This document shows, piece by piece, positions 42,427 through 50,301 of a DNA stretch of 64,000 bases; within the stretch, counting starts at the first letter, position 1; each line of letters starts with the position of its first letter. Source of the DNA: 2-01-FULL-33-17 sp964474375 (GTDB lineage Bacteria > Patescibacteriota > Minisyncoccia > Phycocordibacterales > UBA9973); NCBI GenBank assembly GCA_964474375.1, contig CAYYSG010000001.1:1-64000 (forward strand), given 5' to 3'. The notes under the pieces are model-generated. The model worked only from the letters and a program-made list of their open reading frames with translations, searched no databases and was not told where the DNA came from. Made by a program: the position numbers and the translations under genes.

Positions 42427-42810
42427 ATGAACTGTATTTTTTGCAAAATCATAGACGGCCAGATTCCGGCTTATAAAACATACGAGGACGACAAATGTAT
42501 TGCTTTTTTAGATATAAAACCAGTAGCATTGGGTCACATGTTGTTAATTCCAAAAGACCATTATGAATGGGTCCAGGATACTCCGGATGAGCTAGTCTCG
42601 CATTGTTTCCTGTCAGCTAAAAAGTTAGTATCAAAAATCAAGGAAAAACTTGGTGCGGACTATGTTCAGCTGTCAGTTGTAGGTAAAGACGTTCCTCATT
42701 TTCATATTCATTTAATTCCCCGCCAATTATCCGACGGTCTCGAAGGCTGGGCTGGCAAAGATGTCGACAAAAAAGACTTTGAAGAAATAATCCAAAAACT
42801 AAATAATTAA
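42427..42810 (+). CDS. HIT-family nucleotide hydrolase
   Basis: This is a small purine nucleoside phosphoramidase or related hydrolase. The 127-residue protein starts NCIFCKIIDGQIPAYK, with a CxxC metal element at residues 3-6. It carries the catalytic triad of histidines HFHIHLIPR near 92-100. The family usually lists a fourth His upstream, here in ALGHMLLIPKDH near 37-48. The HinT subgroup is most likely. It is a single gene with its own leaderless promoter and a strong terminator. Confidence 0.93.
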   Translation: MNCIFCKIIDGQIPAYKTYEDDKCIAFLDIKPVALGHMLLIPKDHYEWVQDTPDELVSHCFLSAKKLVSKIKEKLGADYVQLSVVGKDVPHFHIHLIPRQLSDGLEGWAGKDVDKKDFEEIIQKLNN

Positions 42811-42845
42811 AAAAAGCGGATGATTTTATATCATCCGCTTTTTTA
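42811..42845. terminator. Bidirectional terminator
   Basis: Stem GCGGATGA/TCATCCGC flanked by A- and T-runs, between convergent genes. Confidence 0.9.
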
Positions 42846-42855
42846 TAAAGTTGTC

Positions 42856-43719
42856 TTACTGAGCATCTTGCTCGGTTTTTTTCTTGAAATATTTTTTGAA
42901 TTCATCAAAAGGTATTTCATAGTTTTCACCGGGAGCAAAAAGTTTTTGAGTTGGTCCCCATGTTTCTTTGTCATAAGTAACCGGACTTTTAAGATAGTCA
43001 TTAAATAAAACCAAGGACACTCTACCATTTTCAATTATTTCGGGTGTTGAAACAACTCTGTGGTTAACAGCTGGGATATGTTTTGTGCTCTGGCCATTAT
43101 TATAGCTAAAATATTGAGCAAGTAATCCAAGAAAGAAAACCATTTCGTCATGATTAAATCTCAGTGGCCTCCATTTCCCTTCCCAGAAATATTCAAATCC
43201 TGGAGTAGAATCATAAAGATGCTGAGTATTACCACCTTTGTCACAATGTTCATGTGCTGGAATGGAATCCATGTTGCCCGGGTGGTAATGAAGTAGTCTT
43301 AATACCCAAGAGTCACTATGCTTGGTTGCTAAGGTTACAAAATCAACTCCTGTTTCTTCGGATATGATTGATGTAATCTCAGTCAAACAACCACGCATCA
43401 TTTTAAGTAATTTCTTGCCGGTAGATATCAAATCCAGATCTTCTTTTGTTGGTTTAAAACCATCTGGGAATTCATAAATTAAGGTGATATGAAAATCCTC
43501 TTTATGGTCACGATTGCTCGGGTCTATTCGACGGTCTTTGTTTTCGTAACCTCCAGTTTTACCAAAATTAATAAGTTCTTTGTGTTCTCTTGGTTGTTTA
43601 CAAAAATCTTCCCAAGCTTTCACCATTTTTTCTACCTGGAGTCTCACCGGTTCAGGGTATTGCACCTTGGCATAACCCAATGTTCTTAGCATTACTGCTT
43701 GTTGTTCACTTTTGCTCAT
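42856..43719 (-). CDS. 2-oxoglutarate/Fe(II)-dependent oxygenase-like protein (IPNS-like), possibly imported
   Basis: This 287-residue protein resembles the isopenicillin-N-synthase-type oxygenases. Iron ligands are seen as His-x-Asp in HEHCDKGG near residues 160-163 and a distal His in IPAVNHRVVS near 222. The co-substrate Arg follows in the RxS motif GRVSLVLF near 236. The preceding LRLLHYHPG near 145 is also family-typical. The substrate is unknown. Such oxygenases need oxygen and 2-oxoglutarate, which is unusual for a reduced fermenter. No -10 box stands at the 6-8 nt spacing; an A/T-rich leader precedes ATG. It is a single gene between terminators, so import is inferred. Confidence 0.72.
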   Translation of the reverse strand: MSKSEQQAVMLRTLGYAKVQYPEPVRLQVEKMVKAWEDFCKQPREHKELINFGKTGGYENKDRRIDPSNRDHKEDFHITLIYEFPDGFKPTKEDLDLISTGKKLLKMMRGCLTEITSIISEETGVDFVTLATKHSDSWVLRLLHYHPGNMDSIPAHEHCDKGGNTQHLYDSTPGFEYFWEGKWRPLRFNHDEMVFFLGLLAQYFSYNNGQSTKHIPAVNHRVVSTPEIIENGRVSLVLFNDYLKSPVTYDKETWGPTQKLFAPGENYEIPFDEFKKYFKKKTEQDAQ

Positions 43720-43775
43720 AATATTTTGATTATTTATTTTGACCTTATTTAACCTTTATTGGACACAAAAGTCAA

Positions 43776-43798
43776 CACCCGAGTTTTTGGCTCGGGTG
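43776..43798 (-). terminator. Hairpin between pgk and the oxygenase gene
   Basis: Stem CACCCGAG/CTCGGGTG, 7 nt past the pgk stop on the minus strand. The U-tract is weak, so efficiency is uncertain. Confidence 0.6.
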
Positions 43799-43804
43799 TG
43801 CTAT

Positions 43805-44920
43805 TTATTTCAAAGCTTTTATTCCGGGTAGTGTTCCTGTGGCTAGGAATTCCAGTGTAGCTCCCCCGCCGGTCGATACAAAAGTAAAATCTTTTTCCAT
43901 TTTACTCCTGTGAATTATTTCCGCAGTGTCACCTCCGCCTATTATTGTTTCAGCTTTGGACTTTGCTAATAGTTTTAATAATTCTTTTGTTCCAGCATCA
44001 TCATTTAGTCCTGATTTTGACAACGGTCCATTCCATACAACTAGCTTGGCTTTGTCGATCAGTGGTTTTATTCTGGTTAGTGTTTCGGTACCAGTGTCTA
44101 CTATATTGTCGCCTTCTTCTACTTCTTCAATAGCAACTTCGACTAGTTTGTTTTTACGCAGCACTGTTACGTCCATTGGTAATAACATCTTTGAATTTTT
44201 TAATACAGCACTTGGTATTTTTGTTTCGTCATGTAGTGATACTCCAATTTCGAAACCTTTATTTTTTAGTAGTGTATTAGCTAATGCTCCTCCTACAAAT
44301 ACTGCATCCGCTGATGTTAGGTATTTTTTTAACAATGGTAGCTTGGTGTCGAATTTAGCACCACCCAGAATGAACAAAAATGGATGTTTGGGTTTCATTG
44401 CTTTGCTTAGCATTTTTATTTCTTCTTCCATTTGTATTCCGGCAAAGCTTGGTAATAATTTTGGTACACCTACGATAGAAGCATGTTTTCTATGTGACAC
44501 AGAAAACGCATCATTTACATACACGTCCGCCAGTCCAGCTAGGAATTTGGTGAATTTTAATTCATTCTTTTTTTCACCTGGCCATCTGCGCAAATTCTCT
44601 ATCAGGAGTACTTCCCCCATGGATAAATCCATCACACTGTCTTTTACGCATTCAAAGTCTTCCCCGTTTTCAAAATAACCTTTGTATTTTTTCTTTGCCA
44701 AGTATTTTGCCACAGGTAGTAGCGACTCGTCTCCTGATTCGCCTATGTGTGCAACTACAACTATTTTGGCATTTTTACTGACAAGGTAATCTATAGTTTT
44801 CAAAGTCTTGTCTATTCGAAAAGTATCAGTAACTATTCCTTTTTCTATCGGGACATTAAAATCAGCTCTTAGTAGTACTGTTTTGTTTTTTATATTTCCA
44901 ATTTTTTTTATATTTAACAT
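43805..44920 (-). CDS. pgk: Phosphoglycerate kinase
   Basis: This glycolytic enzyme transfers phosphate from 1,3-bisphosphoglycerate to ADP. Recognised by LLRADFNVPIEKG near residues 16-28, LLIENLRRWPGE, VYVNDAFSVSHRKHASIVG near 132-150, FILGGAKFDTK near 183, VVWNGPLSKSG and GGGDTAEII, with the C-terminal STGGGATLEFL. At 371 residues it is shorter than usual (about 390-400). The substrate loop normally SHLGRP reads AHIGESGDES, so a substrate-binding Arg appears to be missing there. It is 5 nt downstream of tpiA in an operon for lower glycolysis. Confidence 0.95.
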   Translation of the reverse strand: MLNIKKIGNIKNKTVLLRADFNVPIEKGIVTDTFRIDKTLKTIDYLVSKNAKIVVVAHIGESGDESLLPVAKYLAKKKYKGYFENGEDFECVKDSVMDLSMGEVLLIENLRRWPGEKKNELKFTKFLAGLADVYVNDAFSVSHRKHASIVGVPKLLPSFAGIQMEEEIKMLSKAMKPKHPFLFILGGAKFDTKLPLLKKYLTSADAVFVGGALANTLLKNKGFEIGVSLHDETKIPSAVLKNSKMLLPMDVTVLRKNKLVEVAIEEVEEGDNIVDTGTETLTRIKPLIDKAKLVVWNGPLSKSGLNDDAGTKELLKLLAKSKAETIIGGGDTAEIIHRSKMEKDFTFVSTGGGATLEFLATGTLPGIKALK

Positions 44921-44925
44921 ATGAT

Positions 44926-45702
44926 TTATTTGTTTATTATTTCAATAATTTTTTTTATTTCTTTCGGGTCTAAACTAGCGCGTCCTAGCAGGAATCCGTT
45001 TATATTATGAACCGCCATTATTTCTTCGCAGTTTTTTGAATTTACCGATCCCCCGTATAGTATAGGTATGCTCATTCCATTATTTTTACCGAACAACTCA
45101 ACTAACTTTTTACGAATCGCAATACTCATTTCATAAATTTCATTTTCGTTAGCGCTGCGTGTTGCATTTTTGCCAATAGCCCATACTGGTTCATAAGCTA
45201 TAGTTATATTTTTTAAATCCTGTCTCTTTGCATACAGCAGTGCTGTTTCTATTTGTTCATCTACTATTCGTAAATGCCCCATGTCTTCGTGCCGTTCTCT
45301 TTCGCCAACGCATAAAACTACATTCATTTTTTTTGTTAGTGCATTTGCGACTTGTTTCTGGATGTCAGTATTGTTTTCACCACCTCCGTTTGCTGGATAC
45401 CTTCTTTCGCTATGGCCAATTATTACATTTTTTATACCGATGGAATTTACTTGCTCGGCACCGTATCCCCCAGTATAGGCACCGGTGTTTTCGCTACTTA
45501 TGTTTTGTGCATAAACATTAATACTTTTTCCATACTTTTTATTTACTTCAGATAGAAAAACCGCTGGTAGCGCAATACCAAAAACCACATCTTTGTAGGA
45601 TTTTTTAAGATTCACATATTCTTTTGTTAGATTAAGCGCCACAGTTAGAGTGTTCGGGTTCTGTTTTAGATTGCCAATGATTATTTTGTTGCCTTCTTTC
45701 AT
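44926..45702 (-). CDS. tpiA: Triosephosphate isomerase
   Basis: This glycolytic isomerase interconverts dihydroxyacetone phosphate and glyceraldehyde 3-phosphate. Catalytic Lys is in IIGNLKQNPNT near residue 13 (the usual GNWKMN has become GNLKQN), catalytic His in VIIGHSERRY near 96, catalytic Glu in IAYEPVWAIGK near 168, and the phosphate loop in YGGSVNSKN near 212. The length (258) is normal. It starts the tpiA-pgk operon, with TAGAAT ending 6 nt before the ATG. Confidence 0.95.
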   Translation of the reverse strand: MKEGNKIIIGNLKQNPNTLTVALNLTKEYVNLKKSYKDVVFGIALPAVFLSEVNKKYGKSINVYAQNISSENTGAYTGGYGAEQVNSIGIKNVIIGHSERRYPANGGGENNTDIQKQVANALTKKMNVVLCVGERERHEDMGHLRIVDEQIETALLYAKRQDLKNITIAYEPVWAIGKNATRSANENEIYEMSIAIRKKLVELFGKNNGMSIPILYGGSVNSKNCEEIMAVHNINGFLLGRASLDPKEIKKIIEIINK

Positions 45703-45708
45703 AACACT

Positions 45709-45714
45709 ATTCTA
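45709..45714 (-). promoter_or_regulatory. -10 box, leaderless type
   Basis: TAGAAT on the minus strand, 6 nt before the tpiA ATG. Confidence 0.6.
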
Positions 45715-45750
45715 CCACAAAGTATTTTTCTTTAGAAAATAAATGCTCTT

Positions 45751-45783
45751 TAAAACACAAAACCCCGCAAAGCGGGGCATGTG
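45751..45783 (-). terminator. Terminator of the small-RNA candidate
   Basis: CCCCGC-TTT-GCGGGG stem, extended by ACAC/GTGT-type pairing, with a U-rich tail on the minus strand. Confidence 0.8.
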
Positions 45784-45830
45784 TTAGGCATTTGTTTGTA
45801 TTAATAACACCGTTAGGTATCTATACTCAC
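45751..45830 (-). ncRNA. Small non-coding RNA candidate (about 80 nt)
   Basis: The stretch lies between a full consensus promoter (45837-45865) and a strong terminator (CCCCGC/GCGGGG at 45763-45777 with a TTTTGTGTTTT tail on the minus strand). It has no reading frame of note. Within it GTGTTA and TAACAC can pair around an 18-nt loop, giving a stem-loop before the terminator hairpin. The flanking genes have their own starts, so this unit looks independent. Its class is unknown. Confidence 0.6.
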
Positions 45831-45836
45831 AAAGCT

Positions 45837-45865
45837 AGTATAGCAAATTTGATATCATTTGTCAA
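45837..45865 (-). promoter_or_regulatory. Consensus sigma-70-type promoter of the small-RNA candidate
   Basis: TTGACA at 45860-45865, 17-nt spacer, TATACT at 45837-45842, with TGC before the -10 box. The spacer end (AAATTTGC) resembles that of the promoter at 13662-13690 (CAATTTGC). Confidence 0.8.
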
Positions 45866-45869
45866 GCTT

Positions 45870-46406
45870 TTAGTATAGAAATACCGGATTTTCCCTATTT
45901 GAGCCATTATCGGGACCTTCTGTGTCCCTTTCTGGGTTATCAACTGTGACTGTTATCGGGCTTAAATCTATGGATTTTCCGTCTTGTTTTGTAACTTTTA
46001 TATATAGGACATTTACTCCATCTTTGGTCTTACTGCTATCCCAGATGCTGTTATAAGGAGCATTACTGTCGGATTCTATCAGTGTTTTACCGACATAAAA
46101 GTCTATTTTTTTAACAAGCATTCCGTCTTCGGGGATTATGAATACCGGGACTATCCCTGTTACTGTTTGACCATCTTTTACTCCATCGACGGTAAAACTC
46201 TCCCCTGTTTCGGTCTTTACTTGGTTTACGAGGTCAAATATATTTTCCTCGGGGACGGGTGTAGCATCTTGGATGGATGTGATGTTTTGGTTTAAGTAGT
46301 TTACATTACGATTCACAAACAAATATATAGATATTGTTGTTAGTAATCCTACTAAGAATACGAATGTAATTAATTTATTTATTTTGTGTGGTTTGTTTTC
46401 TATCAT
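45870..46406 (-). CDS. Membrane-anchored Ig-like protein at the end of the pilus operon
   Basis: This 178-residue protein has one N-terminal helix (about residues 12-33) and an extracellular beta domain with the Ig-type pattern GIVPVFIIPEDGMLVKKIDFYV and APYNSIWDSSK near 120-130, seen in bacterial Ig-like domains. No cysteine or enzyme motif is visible. The start at 46406 lies 8 nt beyond the stop of the PilX-like gene; an earlier in-frame codon would overlap it. It is the last gene of the pilus operon and may be a pilus-associated anchor. Confidence 0.6.
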   Translation of the reverse strand: MIENKPHKINKLITFVFLVGLLTTISIYLFVNRNVNYLNQNITSIQDATPVPEENIFDLVNQVKTETGESFTVDGVKDGQTVTGIVPVFIIPEDGMLVKKIDFYVGKTLIESDSNAPYNSIWDSSKTKDGVNVLYIKVTKQDGKSIDLSPITVTVDNPERDTEGPDNGSNRENPVFLY

Positions 46407-46414
46407 ATTTTTTC

Positions 46415-47881
46415 TTAAAGTTCGTCCCAAGATATTACGGAATATTTATCTGATGTTAGTGGAAATGATGGTGGTGGTCCATATAGCAAGTTAGCGTCAT
46501 AGGTAATGGTTCTGTCTTCATATCCAGTTCCGTTTGTATAAGCAAAACCATAACGCTGGTTAGTACCTATCATACCGTACAGTGTTATGGAATCTCTTTC
46601 GTGGTATGGGGAACAACTTGAACTATAGTAATGTCTACCTACTCGCCCATTGATTGCCATTAGTGCTGCATCTATTCTTAAATCTGTATCACTCACCATG
46701 CCTATGTTTATGTCGTCTTGTGCAATTAGAGCTAGGACATCTTGTCCGTCATAGTTTGTATAGCTGATGTCGTTATTTATTGTTATGTTTTTTCTTTGGC
46801 TGGCATTGTCCGGGAATCTACCCGCGGCGATTGTTATCCTTGCTGTGTTTATTGTTCCTTCTACCCAAACATTGTCTTCTACGAATATTAATCCATTAGC
46901 TGGGTTTGCATAGTTTGCAATAAAAGTTTGGCCATTGTTTGACCGGATGCTCCATGTCCCCCAAGAAGAATCATATCCACTAGAATTACTAGAACAAGAG
47001 TTAGATGCTGATGTTAGGTTAGTTACACGATATAGGTCAAAAGTATCATTGGTTCGCAAGACTATTCTGTAGCCAAGTTGTCCAGATGCTGCAAAATATC
47101 TACCATTAGATTGTGCGTCAGCTTTTATATTGGAAAGATCACTGGTAATACCTGTAAAGTCAGCTTGAGGTACTGGGAATTGCCTACCGGCCATAAATAC
47201 ATCTGTTCGGTTAGGTACCGGACTTGTCGGTGGTGCTTCACTCGAGCGGAAAGAACTGTTTACTCCAGACGAAGGCGGTGCATTTACATGAGTATGAACC
47301 CCAAATTCACTATTACCTGTATGGTCAGGGTCGTTATATGATGATACTGCACTGGTTACTAGATTATGAGCGATACCATCGAACCGAATACCACCATTGG
47401 AATGTAGTGGTCCAAATACTTCGGTACCTTCACCAAAACGCATCTCATCGTTTGCTACTACTGAATAACGCGCAAAAGAAGGAATAGCTAATCTTACTTG
47501 AACAGTTCTTCTTATTGTTGGTGAAGCGGTAATTCGTCCTTCGGAAGTTACTGTTACAATTGTCGATCCAGTAATCGGTGGTGTAATCGTTAGGCTGAAT
47601 GTACCTACTTGGTTTCCATCTTTGTCGTAAAAATTATGAATATATGGACCCGATTGCCCTGTACCATCTTGAAAATCACTTGGTGCATGAGCCAGGTGCC
47701 ATCTGTAGTATTCGACGCCGGCTTCAGCTATCTGCAATGCCTGTTCCTTGTAAAGAGATCTTCTGGCTAATTTGATACTTGACCCAGACCAAGCCACAAA
47801 GAAACTTAAGAAAGCCAAAGCCACACTTAGGAAGACAAGTGTATTTATTAGAATTATTCCAGTGTGTTTTGTTTTTGGCAT
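46415..47881 (-). CDS. PilX-like pilus accessory protein with large surface domain
   Basis: This 488-residue protein opens with a hydrophobic helix (ILINTLVFLSVALAFLSFF) and EQALQIAEAGVEYYRW near residues 45-60, as in PilX/minor pilin-like proteins, without the usual GFTLxE cleavage site. The rest is a large Ser/Asn/Thr-rich domain with parallel-beta-type stretches (ITIAAGRFPD, NITINNDIS). Such DUF4900-like domains are found on surface proteins. It is 1 nt from the next pseudopilin gene, so it is co-expressed. A role in initiating or decorating pili is inferred. Confidence 0.7.
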   Translation of the reverse strand: MPKTKHTGIILINTLVFLSVALAFLSFFVAWSGSSIKLARRSLYKEQALQIAEAGVEYYRWHLAHAPSDFQDGTGQSGPYIHNFYDKDGNQVGTFSLTITPPITGSTIVTVTSEGRITASPTIRRTVQVRLAIPSFARYSVVANDEMRFGEGTEVFGPLHSNGGIRFDGIAHNLVTSAVSSYNDPDHTGNSEFGVHTHVNAPPSSGVNSSFRSSEAPPTSPVPNRTDVFMAGRQFPVPQADFTGITSDLSNIKADAQSNGRYFAASGQLGYRIVLRTNDTFDLYRVTNLTSASNSCSSNSSGYDSSWGTWSIRSNNGQTFIANYANPANGLIFVEDNVWVEGTINTARITIAAGRFPDNASQRKNITINNDISYTNYDGQDVLALIAQDDINIGMVSDTDLRIDAALMAINGRVGRHYYSSSCSPYHERDSITLYGMIGTNQRYGFAYTNGTGYEDRTITYDANLLYGPPPSFPLTSDKYSVISWDEL

Positions 47882-47882
47882 T

Positions 47883-48488
47883 TTAATAATTATCTTTTAG
47901 GTTCCGTAGGCTAATCTGGGTCGTTATGACTGTTGCATCTGGCGCTACTTCTGTATTCGCATCTAATAATAGTTCTATTTTAATTAAACGAATGGTGGAT
48001 ATGTCTACAGGTTGCGACAATGCAGCGGATGATCCCGTGTAATTAGTATCGTAGTATGTAAAAATTGGGTTAGCAGCGGTGTTTCTTACATTATAAACTA
48101 CATCAGTCAAAGTCTCCGTAGTATTATAACTTAGTGGGTTGCCTATCGGTGTGATAGTGCCTCTTCTTAGAGTTGTACCAGACAGGAAGTATCTTATGCG
48201 TTCCCGAATGCCATCACTATTTGTATCAGCGTAAAATATAAAGCTAGTCGTCCCTGCTGATTCTATTGGATAAGTACCTGTACTAGACGTTGTGGCTGAT
48301 CTTATTTCGGATGAAATAGGATTTAGAATTGTTCTGGAGTTATCAGAAATACTGAGTGAATTTGAAAACCCTTTGTTGTAAGAAAAAATATTACTCGCAA
48401 AAGAACTAATAATAACGATCATTGTACCTAGTACAAAAAGACTTATTAGTAATTCTATTACAGTGAAACCCTGGGATTTTTTTTTCAT
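47883..48488 (-). CDS. Pseudopilin (PilW/GspJ-like)
   Basis: This 201-residue minor pilin has the prepilin site KKKSQGFTVIELLISLF (cleavage after Gly-7, Glu at +5) and a hydrophobic helix to about residue 30. The head domain is Ser/Thr-rich, with a conserved-type DTNSDGIRERIRYFL near 90-104, seen in GspJ/PilW proteins. It lies 7 nt downstream of the large pseudopilin gene. It probably forms part of the pilus tip complex. Confidence 0.85.
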   Translation of the reverse strand: MKKKSQGFTVIELLISLFVLGTMIVIISSFASNIFSYNKGFSNSLSISDNSRTILNPISSEIRSATTSSTGTYPIESAGTTSFIFYADTNSDGIRERIRYFLSGTTLRRGTITPIGNPLSYNTTETLTDVVYNVRNTAANPIFTYYDTNYTGSSAALSQPVDISTIRLIKIELLLDANTEVAPDATVITTQISLRNLKDNY

Positions 48489-48495
48489 CTAGTAT

Positions 48496-50298
48496 TTATT
48501 GTGCGATTGTAACTTCTTCGCTTTGCCAATTACTACTAATGTTTATGATTCGACTCATATCTTGATAACCGCTCTTTGTTACAGTTAAAGTATAATCCCC
48601 TGTGCTAAGTCCCGCAAATGAAATTTGACCTGGTGGTATACATGATGATGTATAAGTAACTGATATGTCTGATACTGATGGCGTATAGTCAGTATCATCA
48701 GTCTCTAGAAATATTCTATATCTTAAATATTGGTTACCGTTATGAGATGCACCTATGTTTTGGTCGGCTGTTGTAAAATAAGTCGAAGACGTATCATCTG
48801 GTCCAACAAAATCCCAAGTTAAATTATCATTATTTGTAGCTATTTGGAATTTCACAGAATCTGCTCCTGTTTGTACTGGCTGAACACTGGATTCCCATAA
48901 TATTTGTTTAAAATTTCCTGGTGCTCCTATGTCAAAAGTTGATGATGTTAAATAACCATTTTGGATATAACTACTACCACTACTACTTAGTTCAAGCAAC
49001 CCAGGGTTACTGCCCGTGTCTACGTTTCCGTCAGAATCAAAATACATAGCGCTATCCCCTATATCTGTTTGACCGGAACCACCTGACCAGTCGGTTTGTG
49101 TTATGAACCCTTCGTCTGTTATTTTTGTTGAGTTGTATCCGCCAGATGAATCAAGAGTTACGCTAGCATCTGTTACAGGTAATCCTGTTGATTGGTCTCG
49201 AACTATTACCACTAACCTGCGACCATTTTTAGCAGCTAATGTTAGTTGCATGTTTTGAGTTGTATCTGGCGGTACTCCTAGTGATAGTAGTGGGTTTGTA
49301 CCTATTATGTCGTACGTCCCGTCGGTACCCAGTATGTTATAAGTGTCCCATTCAAGGTTACTAAGTAGTGCCTGCCCTGACCCATCAGTAATGAACGACT
49401 GCGAATATTTTATTGTATCAGGATCTGTGCCTATTAATTTAAGACCTACCGCATCAAAATCGAATCCAGAAATTGGGCTACACTGTGAATTAACCGCGGT
49501 TACCGGCACAGTACTGACTTTATCGATAGCGAAAGATACTTGTGTGATTTGTTGAATAACCACAGTTAGGTCTGGTTTCAAAGGATTAGGGTTAGCTTGT
49601 TCGCCTGGTAGGTATGTTCTTTCTGTAGAATAGCCATTTTTACTAACGGTTATTCTGTACCCATTAACTGATGGGGGTGCGTCGACTATAGTCAGTGTGC
49701 CATCGACTCCTGTTACATCAGTTATATTAATTGCAGGGCTTAGACTAGAGTTTGCAATGTTTACAGTAGCTCCTGATACAGCAACTCCTGACCCATCGAA
49801 TACTCTTACTACTAATGCTCCATTAGTAGAAGCTGTTTCAAGATTTTTAGGGGCTATAGTACTGGTTAGTGTCACTGGTGCAAAATTAGTACAAGCATTA
49901 CATGAAACGATTATTTCCATTAATTTCATGTCTGCTGGAGACAAGTCGTTAGGAGACCCACCTAGAGTTCCATCAAAAGGATCATCGATATTACGTATTG
50001 TTATGCTTACATCAAATGTCCTAGTATCACGTGTTATAGTTTGGCTTTGAGGAAAAACCCCAGCCGGAATACCATTTATGGTTCCAACGCTAGCATAAGG
50101 TAGATTCCGAGCTATTTCGAATTGTTCGTTAGCTAAGTTTGTTGCTATTTCTTTTAGCTTAATTAAATTCATTAGTCTTAGTGTATTTCCGAAACCTTGA
50201 TATAGCGCTACAGATACACCTAAGAATATCGCCATTGCTACTAGCGTTTCCATTAGAGTAAACCCACCTTTTTTAATTATTTTTTTTATTTTAAACAT
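48496..50298 (-). CDS. Giant minor pilin with carboxypeptidase-regulatory-like domains
   Basis: This 600-residue protein begins as a prepilin (IKKGGFTLMETLVAMAIFLG; cleavage after Gly-12, Glu at +5) and resembles PilV/GspI. The head is far larger than the usual 100-150 residues. It has at least three CarboxypepD_reg/CnaB-like beta-sandwich repeats: NGALVVRVFDGSGVAVSGAT near 163-182, GRRLVVIVRDQSTGLPVTDA near 358-377 and LSTGDYTLTVTKSGYQD near 569. A long Gly/Ser segment lies between. It is likely an adhesive pilus tip or pilus-carried adhesin. It starts 3 nt after pilC. Confidence 0.82.
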   Translation of the reverse strand: MFKIKKIIKKGGFTLMETLVAMAIFLGVSVALYQGFGNTLRLMNLIKLKEIATNLANEQFEIARNLPYASVGTINGIPAGVFPQSQTITRDTRTFDVSITIRNIDDPFDGTLGGSPNDLSPADMKLMEIIVSCNACTNFAPVTLTSTIAPKNLETASTNGALVVRVFDGSGVAVSGATVNIANSSLSPAINITDVTGVDGTLTIVDAPPSVNGYRITVSKNGYSTERTYLPGEQANPNPLKPDLTVVIQQITQVSFAIDKVSTVPVTAVNSQCSPISGFDFDAVGLKLIGTDPDTIKYSQSFITDGSGQALLSNLEWDTYNILGTDGTYDIIGTNPLLSLGVPPDTTQNMQLTLAAKNGRRLVVIVRDQSTGLPVTDASVTLDSSGGYNSTKITDEGFITQTDWSGGSGQTDIGDSAMYFDSDGNVDTGSNPGLLELSSSGSSYIQNGYLTSSTFDIGAPGNFKQILWESSVQPVQTGADSVKFQIATNNDNLTWDFVGPDDTSSTYFTTADQNIGASHNGNQYLRYRIFLETDDTDYTPSVSDISVTYTSSCIPPGQISFAGLSTGDYTLTVTKSGYQDMSRIINISSNWQSEEVTIAQ

Positions 50299-50301
50299 GG
50301 T

